Below are positions 40,537-49,894 of a stretch of DNA of 64,000 nucleotides, piece by piece (position 1 is the first letter of the stretch; each line of letters begins with the position of its first letter). Location of the stretch: contig WBZZ01002865.1 of NCBI GenBank assembly GCA_019918135.1, positions 145,001 through 209,000 on the forward strand. The letters run 5' to 3'. The position numbers were made by a program, and so were the translations under genes. This DNA is from Paulinella micropora (taxonomy: Eukaryota; Cercozoa; Imbricatea; Euglyphida; Paulinellidae). A model generated the notes under the pieces. That model saw only the letters and a program-made list of their open reading frames with translations, searched no databases and was not told the origin of the DNA.

Positions 40537-41339
40537 ATGCCGGTCGTTTTGTTAATAGGACATCTGCTAGCACTTCTGACGCTCTGGTATTTTTTATATT
40601 GGCGTTTACAAATACTGCGCCTAGTCAACGTAAGTGTCCGCTATGCCGTACCACCCGCTGTGGGGCAGGGGCCGCCTGCTTTACGTGTGGTACAAATCAG
40701 CGCTTACAACAGCCAACTCACTAGCAGTACCAGCCATCCCGGCCAAATCGCCTTGCTCAGCTTCTGCCACTTTCTGTCCTGGTGGTGCTTCTTTCTGCTG
40801 CCGTGGACCCTCGACGGGGCCGCCCGGCCGCCAGCATCGGCTGGGCGGTTGCTATGTGCCTCTACACCGCGCTGTCCCTGCGGCGCCTGGTTTTGGCCTG
40901 CAAGCCACTGCCGCCAGCTCGAGTCTGGAAATTTGGCGTTCTTTCGCTGGGGCTAGTTTGTGCTGCGGCGGCCCTCGTGAGCCAGCGCGCTTGGACCGCG
41001 TGGCTCATTCTCTTGTTGGGCCTGCTTGCCGTGGGCTTGGGTGAACGACGTACCGCACCCCCACCCGAAGCCGTGCCTATAGGCGTGCCCCCGCGTTATT
41101 TGCTACAGACGATCGTTGTCGCCGGCCTGGCGTCTGCACTGGCCCTTGCCGCGTCCCTGCTACAGGCCGCTAGCTGTTGCAGCCGCTGGTCTGACGTGTT
41201 GGCTTCGTTAGCTGAGGTTGGCTTTGTGCTCATCTGGTGGCCGCTGTACCTGCAAACCGATCTCTACGAGACTGTAGTACAGAGCCAAACCTCGCTTGCA
41301 CGGCTGCAAGGACAAAGCATCACGGCTCTGCCCCTGTAA
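40537..41339 (+). CDS. Multi-pass membrane protein
   Basis: Hydrophobic segments in order: VVLLIGHLLALLTLWYFLYW, LLSFCHFLSWWCFFLLPW, WAVAMCLYTALSL, FGVLSLGLVCAAAALVS, AWLILLLGLLAVGL, IVVAGLASALALAASLL and VGFVLIWWPLYL, so about seven helices with short loops. The frame changes once part-way, so it is either broken or affected by a sequence error. No transporter or channel signature is visible. It starts with ATG 160 bp after the helicase relic ends. Similar length and helix density are seen in the genes at 42576 (N-terminal part), 55022 and 60400, but I cannot demonstrate homology by eye. Confidence 0.5.
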
Positions 41340-41672
41340 AAACATACGCAGTGGCACAGCCAGCGCAAGCCAGCAAAAGAAGAGGTTGGTGCGTGTAGTG
41401 TGTACAGTGCAGCCCCCCCTTCTCCCCCCTTCTCCCCCTCCCCCCCCCCCCCCTCTCTCTCTCTCTCCCTTCCCCCCCCCCCCGCCTTCTCTTCCCTCCC
41501 TCCGCCTTCTCTCCCTCCTCCCCTCTCTGTTCCCTGGTTTATTCTTTGTTCTGCCCCTCCCGCACCCCGCCCCTCCATCCTCTTTCCCAAATTTTGGTCT
41601 GTCTTTTCTAGGCCGGAGTCAGACCGAAGATTTGGCTATTTAATAAAAAGACTCTAGTCTAGAAGTACAGTT
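41340..41672. promoter_or_regulatory. Pyrimidine-rich spacer with TTTAATAAA near the next start
   Basis: About 130 bases of almost pure C/T (41413-41545), then TTTAATAAAAAG at 41639-41650, 25 bp before the ATG at 41673. The A/T word is in the position of a TATA-like element and recurs before the starts at 32323 (minus) and 48849. Confidence 0.4.
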
Positions 41673-42332
41673 ATGAAATCAAGCCGCCGTTACAAACCCT
41701 ACCACAAACGCTGTCCTGGTCGCGCCGTGCCCGGCACCCAATTGCAGCACTCGTTGGACCAGGCTTCTTGGTCGATAGTGCTCTCTTATCTTGAGGCTAG
41801 CGATTGGCTGCGCGTTGTTTATGCCTTGTACCAAGAAAAGGAACGCGCCTGCAGGCACCTGCGGGGAGCCTGTAAGCCACCAGACGCTGCCAAGGGGTTT
41901 GTGGATAAGCTGGTGCAGCAAGCGCTGCAGAAGCTATCACTACAGTCTATCACACAGCTGAGATGCCGGGTACGGGAAATGTGTCTGCAGTGTACGCAGC
42001 GCCGCTGCCGCATTTCACCAAGACATCTGTGCCTGAGCCACGAGGCCTCCCGACCAGAGCCTTCGGTGATGGAGGCCGGCAGGGTTCTGCAGCAGCTTCG
42101 CGCGCCCTTGGGGTCGGCGCTGGTCGCCGATCTCTGCTTTGACTTTGTGCTAGTGCAAGGGGAGGCCACCCCGCGCTTACACGTCCTGCAGTATTTCTTA
42201 CAAAAAAACGCCATAGCAGCTGTGCGCTTGGAGCGGAAGCTCTGTTTCTGGGGAGAAGGCGGTTCACTTGGCGAAGCCTTGCACGCCTGGCGTGCTAGAT
42301 ACCCCGGCTTGTACCGGAGCAGTCTAGTTTAG
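41673..42332 (+). CDS. F-box-like protein, 219 residues
   Basis: After a basic start, residues about 30-60 read DQASWSIVLSYLEASDWLRV, VYALYQEKERA, which fits the F-box pattern of a helical Leu-rich motif ending in an aromatic/basic stretch. F-box proteins dock on SKP1 in SCF ubiquitin ligases. The middle has Cys pairs (CLQCTQRRC) and the C-terminus is mixed helical. No LRR or kelch repeats follow, so the substrate-binding part is unknown. Intact and intronless. The RING gene at 35059 is the other possible ubiquitin-system gene nearby. The F-box call rests on pattern only. Confidence 0.5.
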   Translation: MKSSRRYKPYHKRCPGRAVPGTQLQHSLDQASWSIVLSYLEASDWLRVVYALYQEKERACRHLRGACKPPDAAKGFVDKLVQQALQKLSLQSITQLRCRVREMCLQCTQRRCRISPRHLCLSHEASRPEPSVMEAGRVLQQLRAPLGSALVADLCFDFVLVQGEATPRLHVLQYFLQKNAIAAVRLERKLCFWGEGGSLGEALHAWRARYPGLYRSSLV

Positions 42333-42575
42333 CTGCTGTGCCTCACGGCTCAGTTCTCACCCCCTCTCCCCCCCCTCCCCTCTGCCCTCTCCCTCTGCCC
42401 TCTCCATCTTTTTTCGGGGGGGCGAGGGGGGCTGGGGGGCGGGAAGATGATAGGGGTAAGATGGGGGTGGAGTGGGGGGGAGGGGAGAGAGGGGGGGGGG
42501 GGGGGGAGTCAGAGGCATTCCGCCGGGCTTTGGCGTTGCCTTGATTCTAAGAAAAAAACACACAAAAAAGCAGGA

Positions 42576-45500
42576 ATGTCTGGCTGGCCGGCGTGGCAGC
42601 TATGGCCCCGCTACGCCAATGCAACGCTGGCGTTGTGCTCCATCGCCTGCTGTCAGCGGGCGCCTTCCCCCTGGAGGCGTAATGTGTTGACGATTGCATT
42701 TTGCTGGTGGGCCTTCCAAATTCTATCTTTACTTTGCACACAATACGCACTGCTTCGTGGTTGGTGGACAACGGGAGCAGTGTGGGTGTTTGCTGCCTGG
42801 CTACTGCCACTTGTACGCCAGTGTATGGCAGCTCCGCCTGTCCAAGCTGGAGTGCTCGCAGTCAAACGCTCCGGTAGCCGGGGCGTGGCTGTTTGACGGG
42901 GGTTTTGCGTTGCTGGTAACCGCGCTGGGGGGGGCTTGCCTGTCCTACTGGGACACGCCGCAGGCGCGTTTCCTGCTGGTGTACCTAGGCGACGCGAGCC
43001 TCTGCGGTTGGTGCCTGCTACAGCAGTGCCTAGGCAAGTTCGTAGCCCCTCGCCGGGCCCTAGTACTGTGGGTATGGAACATAGGCGAGGCGGCCGCTGG
43101 GTGCTGGGCGCTTCGGGGGCAGCCAGGAGTGCCTGTCGGCGCCTGGCTGTCGCTGGTGCTGCACGTGGGCAGCGACTTCCTAACAGGCTGGATCGGGGGT
43201 TCACTACGGCCGGCGGGCAACGCCTTCATATTGCTGGGTTCTGGTCCCGCTGGCGGCGAAGAAGAAGAAGAGGCGGAGGAGGAAGATCACCATGCGACAG
43301 AAGAGAGAGAGAACGAGGAAGAACAAGGCTCCAAAGAGGCGAGCGCGCTGTCTTGTTCGCAGGCCCTGCTTGCCGAGCGAGCGCTGCGCTGGGCGGCGTT
43401 GCTACAGGGGAAGCTGGAAGAGCTTGTGCAGGAATCGGCACTGGGGCGGCTGGGGGCGCTGAACCCCCTCTCGTTGGGTGGCGTCGTCGAGCTGGCCAAC
43501 GGCGAGGAGGCAGTAGCGGAGGCTCAGCTGCAGCACGCGCTCGGCTTGCTGCCCTACCTCCGCGGCCCCCGCGCGGCGGGCAACAGGTTGCCCCCTGGCT
43601 TAATTCGCTCGAGCGGCACCACCGCGCAGGACCGCGATCTGGCGTTGCTCCTATGCCGGGACTTCAAAAGCCTGTCGGGGGGTGGTTCGTGGCTGCGGCA
43701 AGAGCTGAGCGCGCGCTGGTGCAAGCTCCAGGTGGCCTGGGACAAGGACACTCTAGCGACGCCTCTCAACATCCTCTGCCCCCCCTCCACGTCGAGGCTG
43801 TGCATGCTCGAGGTCTGGCTGGCCATGCTGCTGGAAGAGCTCCTGGGTGACCCCCGGCGGGAGGGCACGCTGCAGCGCCGGCGCCTGCTAGCAGAGCTGA
43901 CGCCCGTGTTGGGCAGGCCTCTAGACCAGGGTGGCAGAGAGGAGGCCACCGAGTGGCTCTGCCCCCCCTGGCAGACCCCGCCCAGCTTGTACCTGCAGCG
44001 GCTGGAGCACTCGGCGCACAGGCTTTTGCTAGGCGCACTTTTTGCCCTGCACCGCGAGGCGCAGCAGCAGGCCGCCCTGGTGGGCAGCCAGGCCGGCCAT
44101 GGCGGCTGGTGGAGCCACACCACCCTGCAGACCATCGCCTGTCAGCTCCGCCTCGACCGCTGGGCCAGCCCCAGGTTGCGCGAGCCCAAGCCCTACGTGC
44201 GTGCGCTCCTCTGGCTGCTGCTCCCAGGCGTCGACTCCATCCCCTACTCCGTCAGCCGCGCCGAGGAGCTGGAGGCTGCGCGCTTGCTGCACGCGCAGCA
44301 CCAGTTGGAGCAATGCCTCCAGGCGGCCTCCTGTCTCCACACCTTTGTCCTGCTGCCCCCTCGCGACCTGGCCAGGCCCCCTCACCTTAGCTGCGCCGCC
44401 GCCTGGGCCTGGCTCGACAACGCCCAGGTCCTGCAGCAGGTGCTGACCAAAAACCTCAAGGGCGCCAACGGCGAGCCCCGCCAGCTCCTGGAACTCTTGA
44501 CGCACTACTGCCAGACCGAACACCAGGCCCCCGGCGCCCTGGCCGTGCCCAACCTCTGCAGGCTCCTCCGCGGGCACTCCCAGACAACCTCCTGCCTGGT
44601 GCTGCTGGCCCTTATCGGGGGGCTGCCCATGCACAACCAAGAGCTCGCGCGCAGCCTGGCCGGGGCGAGGATCGTTGTCGCCGCCGTCGCGGGCGCCCAC
44701 CCCCAAGGGCCCGCCGCCACCACCACCAAACAAGTGCGGCTCTCGGTCCTCTTGGCCCTGCTGCTGCGCATGCTGCTACGGGGCCGCGCCGTCAGCGACG
44801 CCCTGCCCGCCAGCGAAAGGCAGCGCGTTAACGAGGCGCGCACAGCCCCCCCTGACCCCGCCACGGACCCCCGCCGCCGGCGCCCCCACCCCGCCGCGCC
44901 CGCCGACGGCGGCGGCGCCCTCTGGGTGAGCGAGCGCGACCCCTTGCTGTCCGTCCTGCTGACTCTCTTGGTCGCCACCGCCTTGGTCCTGCTGTCCCCC
45001 GGTCTGCATGGGAGAGACCCCGGGGGGCAGCGCCGCTTTGAGGGTGCGCTCGGCGCCTTGCTGGGCAACCTCCACGCACCCGCCTGGCTAGGCGCTTGGC
45101 TGAGCGCTGTCTACGATAGCGGAACCGACCAACAGGCCACCTACGAAACCTGGCACGATGACGTCAAGTGCCCCCTCCACGCCTACGCCGAGACACTCAT
45201 GATTCGTCGCCGGGACAGCGGCGCCGCAGCGAAGGGCGCAAGTTCCGGTGCCCACCTCCAACGGGAACTCAAGCTCCTAACCAGCCTCCACGGCAACCTC
45301 TCCTTGCAACGCCTCGTCCCCAACCTCTGCGAGGGTAGCGCAGGAGTACAGCTGGGCAACCGTCAGACCTGCACCGTCGGTGTGCTGCTGCCTTACCTGC
45401 TCAACTCCATGGGGGCCGACGCCTTTGGCTCCTTTGTACAAAGCCTGCATCTTATCATGGAGCGGGCCCACGACGAATTCGACGACTGGCTTACTATCAT

Positions 45501-45639
45501 GATCGAAAACGCTGCGTTCCCACAATGGAAGATACACATTGAACTTGCCATTGCAGAAATCACGGACCTTCCCTTTGAAATAGACGACCTAGGCGGCTTG
45601 GCGGCCACGACGACGACGCAGCTCATACACAAGCGCTAG
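42576..45639 (+). CDS. Large protein with N-terminal membrane domain and long helical region
   Basis: The first ~230 residues hold about six hydrophobic helices (VLTIAFCWWAFQILSLLC, GAVWVFAAWLLPLV, GGFALLVTALGGACLSYW, FLLVYLGDASLCGWCLLQQ). Then comes an acidic linker (EEEEEAEEEDHHATEEREN) and about 700 helical, Leu/Ala/Gln-rich residues with no recognised motif; a hydrophobic stretch LLSVLLTLLVATALVLL lies near the end. The C-terminal 60 residues (FDDWLTIMIENAAFPQWKIH) look globular. The frame changes once within the membrane part; from 42880 to the stop it is open without interruption. The G/C content is very high in third codon positions. Function unknown. Confidence 0.6.
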
Positions 45640-46030
45640 GCCTGCGCGCTCTGCACTTTATTAAATCATGCTTAAAAAAAAAATCAGTGTAACTTTGTTT
45701 TTAATTTTAAAAACAGAAATAAAGACATTAAAAAATGCCTAGGGCAAGTCGAACAAACAAGTCAGGTTCCCGTTGCTTAATAATCGAGCCAATAACAAAC
45801 CGGACGAAGTTACTAGCTTGCTGCCTCGCAAGTCTCCGTCCCCTCTCCCCGCCCCGCCCTTCTGGCAAGTACGTTGCTTTCGAGGGAGAGAGAGCGAGGG
45901 GATGGGGAGGAGGGGCGGGAGGAGGAAGGGAGAAAGAGTCTTCCTCTCCTGTCTTGTTGCTAAATAGCACCGAGAAAAGAAAGAAAAGTTTGGTCGGAGA
46001 AGAATCGTGTGCTTTCTCCCTGAACACCCA
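45640..46030. other. Spacer
   Basis: TTTATTAAATC at 45657-45667 just after the upstream stop is probably its 3' signal (ATTAAA). A frame opening at 45735 (MPRASRTNKSGSRCLII) has ATG but turns low-complexity after 40 codons; I do not call it. Confidence 0.5.
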
Positions 46031-46986
46031 ATGCTGGCAGCATTCTTGCTAGCTTTTCTTGTGGGGTTGGGTCAGGGCTGTAATTGCACTGGCTGCGTTC
46101 AGGTCATGCTTAATTTGGTTTGGGGCGGGATCTATACTTTTCCATTGCCTAGTTCTTGCCCGGAAGCAGAGGAATCGGTCGTGGTGACAAAGATGCAAAT
46201 GACCGCTCTGGACCTTTCTTCTTTCCGATTTCAGTCTTGTTACGATTCATCATGCCTAGCCAACTACACCAACCTAAGTACACCGGCGCAATGGCTTCTG
46301 GATTGTTGGGAAAAACCTCAGGGGGACTTTGTTGTTACTTCTACTCTGTATCCTAGATTTACTTGTTATGGTCGAAACTATGGTAATTGCAACATCGCGT
46401 TTGAAACTGAGTATGCCTGCCGTGCAGTGGAGCGTTGTCCCTGCCCGCAATGTTCCAACAGTAGTGAGATTGGTTTGTCTAAGGGCACGGTCTTGTCTGC
46501 AAGCGCAAACTGTACTCATGGTGTAGTAGCGTGCAAGCGAGTAGGGTAGAACAGGGGGGCACACGGGCCCGCCCGGGGACGGATAGGTTTTCTATAGAGC
46601 TACGCCCCGGCCGAGATTCAGCGCCTGTGCACACTCTGGGAAATTTCACCCAGGGGCCTACGTCGTGTTTCACCTACACGAACCCCGGAGGGGAGTACGT
46701 CGACTCAACTGAGCTGGAGATTTGGGTGCAGTGTGTCCAAACAGCAACGGAAACTCCGTGCGTAGTGGATTACGACGTGGAGGCACACTGTCGTTTGCTC
46801 CCCTCGCCCAGTCACTCGCCCTCTCCGACCCTCCCCTCCACAACAGCTGCGCAGCCAACAGACTCTCCTGCCGAGCGGCAAACGTCGTCTGCCAGGCCTT
46901 CTGCACGGCCTGGCGGGGGAGGAGGCGCGGGCGCGATGATGATGCCTTTGGCACTAGTGCTAGCATCCGGGCTTTTCTTGATTTAA
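46031..46986 (+). CDS. Secreted or anchored cysteine-rich glycoprotein
   Basis: The product starts MLAAFLLAFLVGLGQGCNC, a clear signal peptide. The ectodomain has many Cys (about fourteen) and several N-glycosylation sequons (NYTN, NSSE, NCTH, NFTQ), then a Ser/Pro/Thr stalk (SPSHSPSPTLPSTTAAQPTD). It ends with a Gly/Ala spacer and a hydrophobic tail MMMPLALVLASGLFLI that finishes the protein, the layout of a GPI-anchor signal. The frame changes once around the middle. It converges on the minus-strand gene at 47006, with only 19 bp between stops. No known domain is recognised. Confidence 0.6.
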
Positions 46987-47005
46987 TTTTTAAAAAAAAA
47001 AGAAA

Positions 47006-48604
47006 CTATGGCCGCCCCATGATCGTGCACTCGTGTTCTATTAGCTGGTAGCGATTATCGCGCAGTCGCAGGTGGCGGACCTCTAGGCGGACAGGTTGTC
47101 CATTAAAAGAGTACCCGATGTCTTCGAGCACTATGTCTACAACCTGCATATCTTCGGAACTACCTGGAGTGCCCTCAATACATATCGACGGAGTCCGCAG
47201 ACCTTGCAACCTCAGTACTTGATCGTGCTGGTCGTTGTTTTCTTCGTAGTCAAAATGATCATATCGGTTGTGGTAGGGAAGACGAATGACGAGGGCCGGC
47301 AACGCAGCAGAGTCTGCAGTCTGCGTGATGGTGATAGTCGAGCCGTGTGTCTGTGAATCATCAAAAGATGTTTCTACTTCTTCGACCTCGATCGTGCACG
47401 TGGCATGCCCCGCGGCAGCGACGACTGTGCGTGAGCACAGCGCAATTGTAGACAATTCACTTGTTTGCTGCAGTGCCAGGCGAAAGTTGGTATCGACGGG
47501 TTTGGCAGGCAAAAACCATGTTATTGACTTTAGGCCATAAATATCGAGCTCTATGTCCTTGAGGACGCTGTGGGGGAATTCACGGCCTATTTCCCACTTA
47601 GCTTCCGCTTCTTCCAACCGCATCGAGTTCTGAAGCTTAAGGCTAGTGAGGCGGGGGTACGCACTAAAACAACCAGCTAGGAACTTCTTATACCCTGCTG
47701 TTCTTTCATCGGCGAACACTGATAAAGACGTCACTACCAAGCCTTCAGGCACCTTAAATAAGGGCAGGGTGGTAAAATCACCAACAAGATCAGCCTGCTG
47801 AAATCCCGGAGAATGCACAGGGGATACTACGTAATCGTTCGAGTCATCACTTTCGACCAGTAAGCCAACAGGCAAATCCCCCTGGAGAGTCCGTCCCAGA
47901 GCAGCGGTAATTTTTCGACGCAGGAAACGGGGGTCTAGCTCGCGTAAGCCCCAACGCCACAGAGCTAATTGTGCGTTACACAGCTCTTGGGGCGTGGGCT
48001 TAAACAGGTTCGAAACCCCGTCCTTCTGAAAGCTGAGTCCGTTCATGTCCTTGCACAGCTCTTTCCACATGAGGTCTTCGAGCTGTTCGCACAAGGAAAG
48101 AATGTTTGTACCCGGATCTGAACCGTCGGTTGGCGACAGCTCTAAAGAGCCAGAGCGGCAGCGGCAGCCCCGCAGCCTGTGCAGCACCTTGCTTATCGCG
48201 GGGTACTTGTCCAGAGCGCTCTTGCCAGACAGCCGCGCGTACTCGACCAGATAGGCCAACAGCCTGCCAGCGACCGTTGGGATCACTTGCTTCAGTTCCT
48301 CTTGTTTGGTGTTGGGTCCAGGAAGCATCGCAACCAGTCTGCACCGCGGCTTAAGCAGCTTCTCCAATAACAAATTGGTCTCGCTAGCGCCGGGTCTCTG
48401 GCTGCCCGACGGTAGGTAGATGCACACAGCCCCCTCCAGGTCCTGATCATTGCACCGAGCTCGCGCCTCGCGCTGCCCGGGCGGGCAATCAAGGCAAATG
48501 CCACAGAGAAGGTGGCGGCCATGCGCCCCCGCCTTGTGTTTCTTGCTTGGTGGTGGTTCTGGCTCCTTTGCTTGGTTCTGGCTCCTTTTCCCTTCCCTTT
48601 CCAT
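47006..48604 (-). CDS. Hypothetical 532-residue protein, possible LRR-like C-terminal half
   Basis: Begins with a basic, Pro-rich segment containing KKHKAGAHGRHLLCGICLDC, where C-x2-C-x2-C plus a later Cys could bind zinc. Residues about 90-240 are helical. From about residue 270, segments such as LVVTSLSVFADE, PRLTSLKLQNSMRLE, VLKDIELDIYGLKSITWF and VRLEVRHLRLRDNRY are spaced like leucine-rich-repeat strands, though no regular repeat can be aligned. Intact from a clear ATG; intronless. It may be a full-length relative of the LRR-like fragment at 19836, but this is not demonstrated. Confidence 0.62.
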   Translation of the reverse strand: MEREGKRSQNQAKEPEPPPSKKHKAGAHGRHLLCGICLDCPPGQREARARCNDQDLEGAVCIYLPSGSQRPGASETNLLLEKLLKPRCRLVAMLPGPNTKQEELKQVIPTVAGRLLAYLVEYARLSGKSALDKYPAISKVLHRLRGCRCRSGSLELSPTDGSDPGTNILSLCEQLEDLMWKELCKDMNGLSFQKDGVSNLFKPTPQELCNAQLALWRWGLRELDPRFLRRKITAALGRTLQGDLPVGLLVESDDSNDYVVSPVHSPGFQQADLVGDFTTLPLFKVPEGLVVTSLSVFADERTAGYKKFLAGCFSAYPRLTSLKLQNSMRLEEAEAKWEIGREFPHSVLKDIELDIYGLKSITWFLPAKPVDTNFRLALQQTSELSTIALCSRTVVAAAGHATCTIEVEEVETSFDDSQTHGSTITITQTADSAALPALVIRLPYHNRYDHFDYEENNDQHDQVLRLQGLRTPSICIEGTPGSSEDMQVVDIVLEDIGYSFNGQPVRLEVRHLRLRDNRYQLIEHECTIMGRP

Positions 48605-48848
48605 CTCTTCCCCACCCCCTTGTCCTCCCTTTGTTTTGTCTTAGTTTATAGTCGCAAATTAAAAAGGTGGAAATGAGCCCCTACCCCCCCCCCCCTTACA
48701 CACCCCTTCTTTGGCCCCGCGCGGAGGGCGAGAAGGAGAAAAGGAAAGGGGAGGGCAGCTGCTTCTCCTCTTCTCCCCCTCCTCTGCTCACTTTGGAGCC
48801 TTAGCGTTATTCATTTATTAAAAAAAAAAGACCTACAAGTTTGCGCAC
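48605..48848. promoter_or_regulatory. Divergent promoter region with TTTATTAAA
   Basis: Spacer between the minus gene starting at 48604 and the plus gene at 48849. It has a C run near 48687, a purine-rich tract and TTTATTAAAAAAA at 48814-48826, about 25-35 bp before the plus-strand ATG, in TATA-like position. Confidence 0.4.
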
Positions 48849-49547
48849 ATGAGTACGCGAGAGAAAAAGCACTTATCTACTTGCACCAAACAAAGGCAAG
48901 CATTCGAAGAAAAGCTTCGAAAAATGCACGCGGCCCAGGTTGAGCAATACGATCGAGATCCAAACAGTATTCCCCAGAGTAGGCCCGGTTCAAACAGAAA
49001 ATATGTTTTCGAAGCTTGCGTGTATGACATTTACAACCAAGCTGCCCATTTGTCAGTCAAGAAGCAACAATTAGCTGCACTCGAAGTGCTGCAAGCACAC
49101 AATTCAGAACTCGAGGCTGCCGCACGCAAAGGACTCGCAAACTGTATATTTAATACTGTAACCAGCTGCGGCCCCCTGGGAACCGTCACGGCTGCTATTG
49201 AAGATTATCAGGCAATATGCACCAACAAAGCACACGCGGGGACTGAGCTCTTCGAGGGTGTAGAAGCGCTAGAAGCCTCGAGATCCGAGCTGGAGGTGCA
49301 GTGCTGCGCTTTGGAAAGACTTAAGTCCTCTGCGCTGCAACTGCACAAGAGTATGATTGCAGATTTCAAAAGACTAGTTGAAGCTACCAAGACGACTCCG
49401 TTCTATAAGGAATTAGCGCCGGTGGTACAAAACGCGGAAAACGAAATGGCGCTAGAAACGGAAAAACGAATGAATAATTACACTACATTTCCAGAAGAAG
49501 CCCAACGCAGCCTGCTGCAGGCACAAGCTCTTCTCGGGCAGGTCTAA
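48849..49547 (+). CDS. Hypothetical helical protein, 232 residues
   Basis: Intact from ATGAGTACGCGAG. The sequence is charged and helical throughout (FEEKLRKMHAAQVEQYDRD, LEALEAS-type Leu/Glu spacing, LLQAQALLGQV at the end), with no signal peptide, membrane helix or known motif. Base composition is noticeably lower in G/C than the neighbours at 42-45 kb. Function unknown. Confidence 0.65.
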   Translation: MSTREKKHLSTCTKQRQAFEEKLRKMHAAQVEQYDRDPNSIPQSRPGSNRKYVFEACVYDIYNQAAHLSVKKQQLAALEVLQAHNSELEAAARKGLANCIFNTVTSCGPLGTVTAAIEDYQAICTNKAHAGTELFEGVEALEASRSELEVQCCALERLKSSALQLHKSMIADFKRLVEATKTTPFYKELAPVVQNAENEMALETEKRMNNYTTFPEEAQRSLLQAQALLGQV

Positions 49548-49894
49548 TAGTACATAGGTGGATTAGGCCTACGAAGAAGTGTATTTTCTTCCATTCGGCT
49601 TCGTCAGGAGAGTGGCCGATTAGAAAACCCAAAAAAACTTTTTTTTAATTAAAAAAAAACTTTGTCGAGGAGACAAACTAGTAGCTTCAAGCACGGTTTC
49701 CCCAGAGGGGGGAGCCGCAGAAGGGGGAAGAGGGGAAGGGAAGGGAGAGAGAAAGGAAGCGGGAGGGGATGGAAAGTGTGGGGGGAGGGAGGGGAAAAGG
49801 AAGGGGGGGGGGAGAGGAAAAAAGCTCCCTCCCCTCCTCCCCCCCCCCCGCCAACACCTTTCCACTTTGTAAAAGACACAAAGAAGAAGCTCTT
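49548..49894. other. Spacer with purine and C tracts
   Basis: Has TTTTTTTAATTAAAAAAAAA near 49645, then a purine-only stretch and C runs (49690-49850). No gene. Confidence 0.5.

Noticed and set aside
45735-46052. Frame opening MPRASRTNKSGSRCLII
   Set aside because: It becomes low-complexity after 40 codons and overlaps the start of the secreted-protein gene in another frame.
48000-48020. GGTTCGAAACC, resembling a tRNA B box
   Set aside because: It lies inside an intact gene and has no A box or cloverleaf around it.
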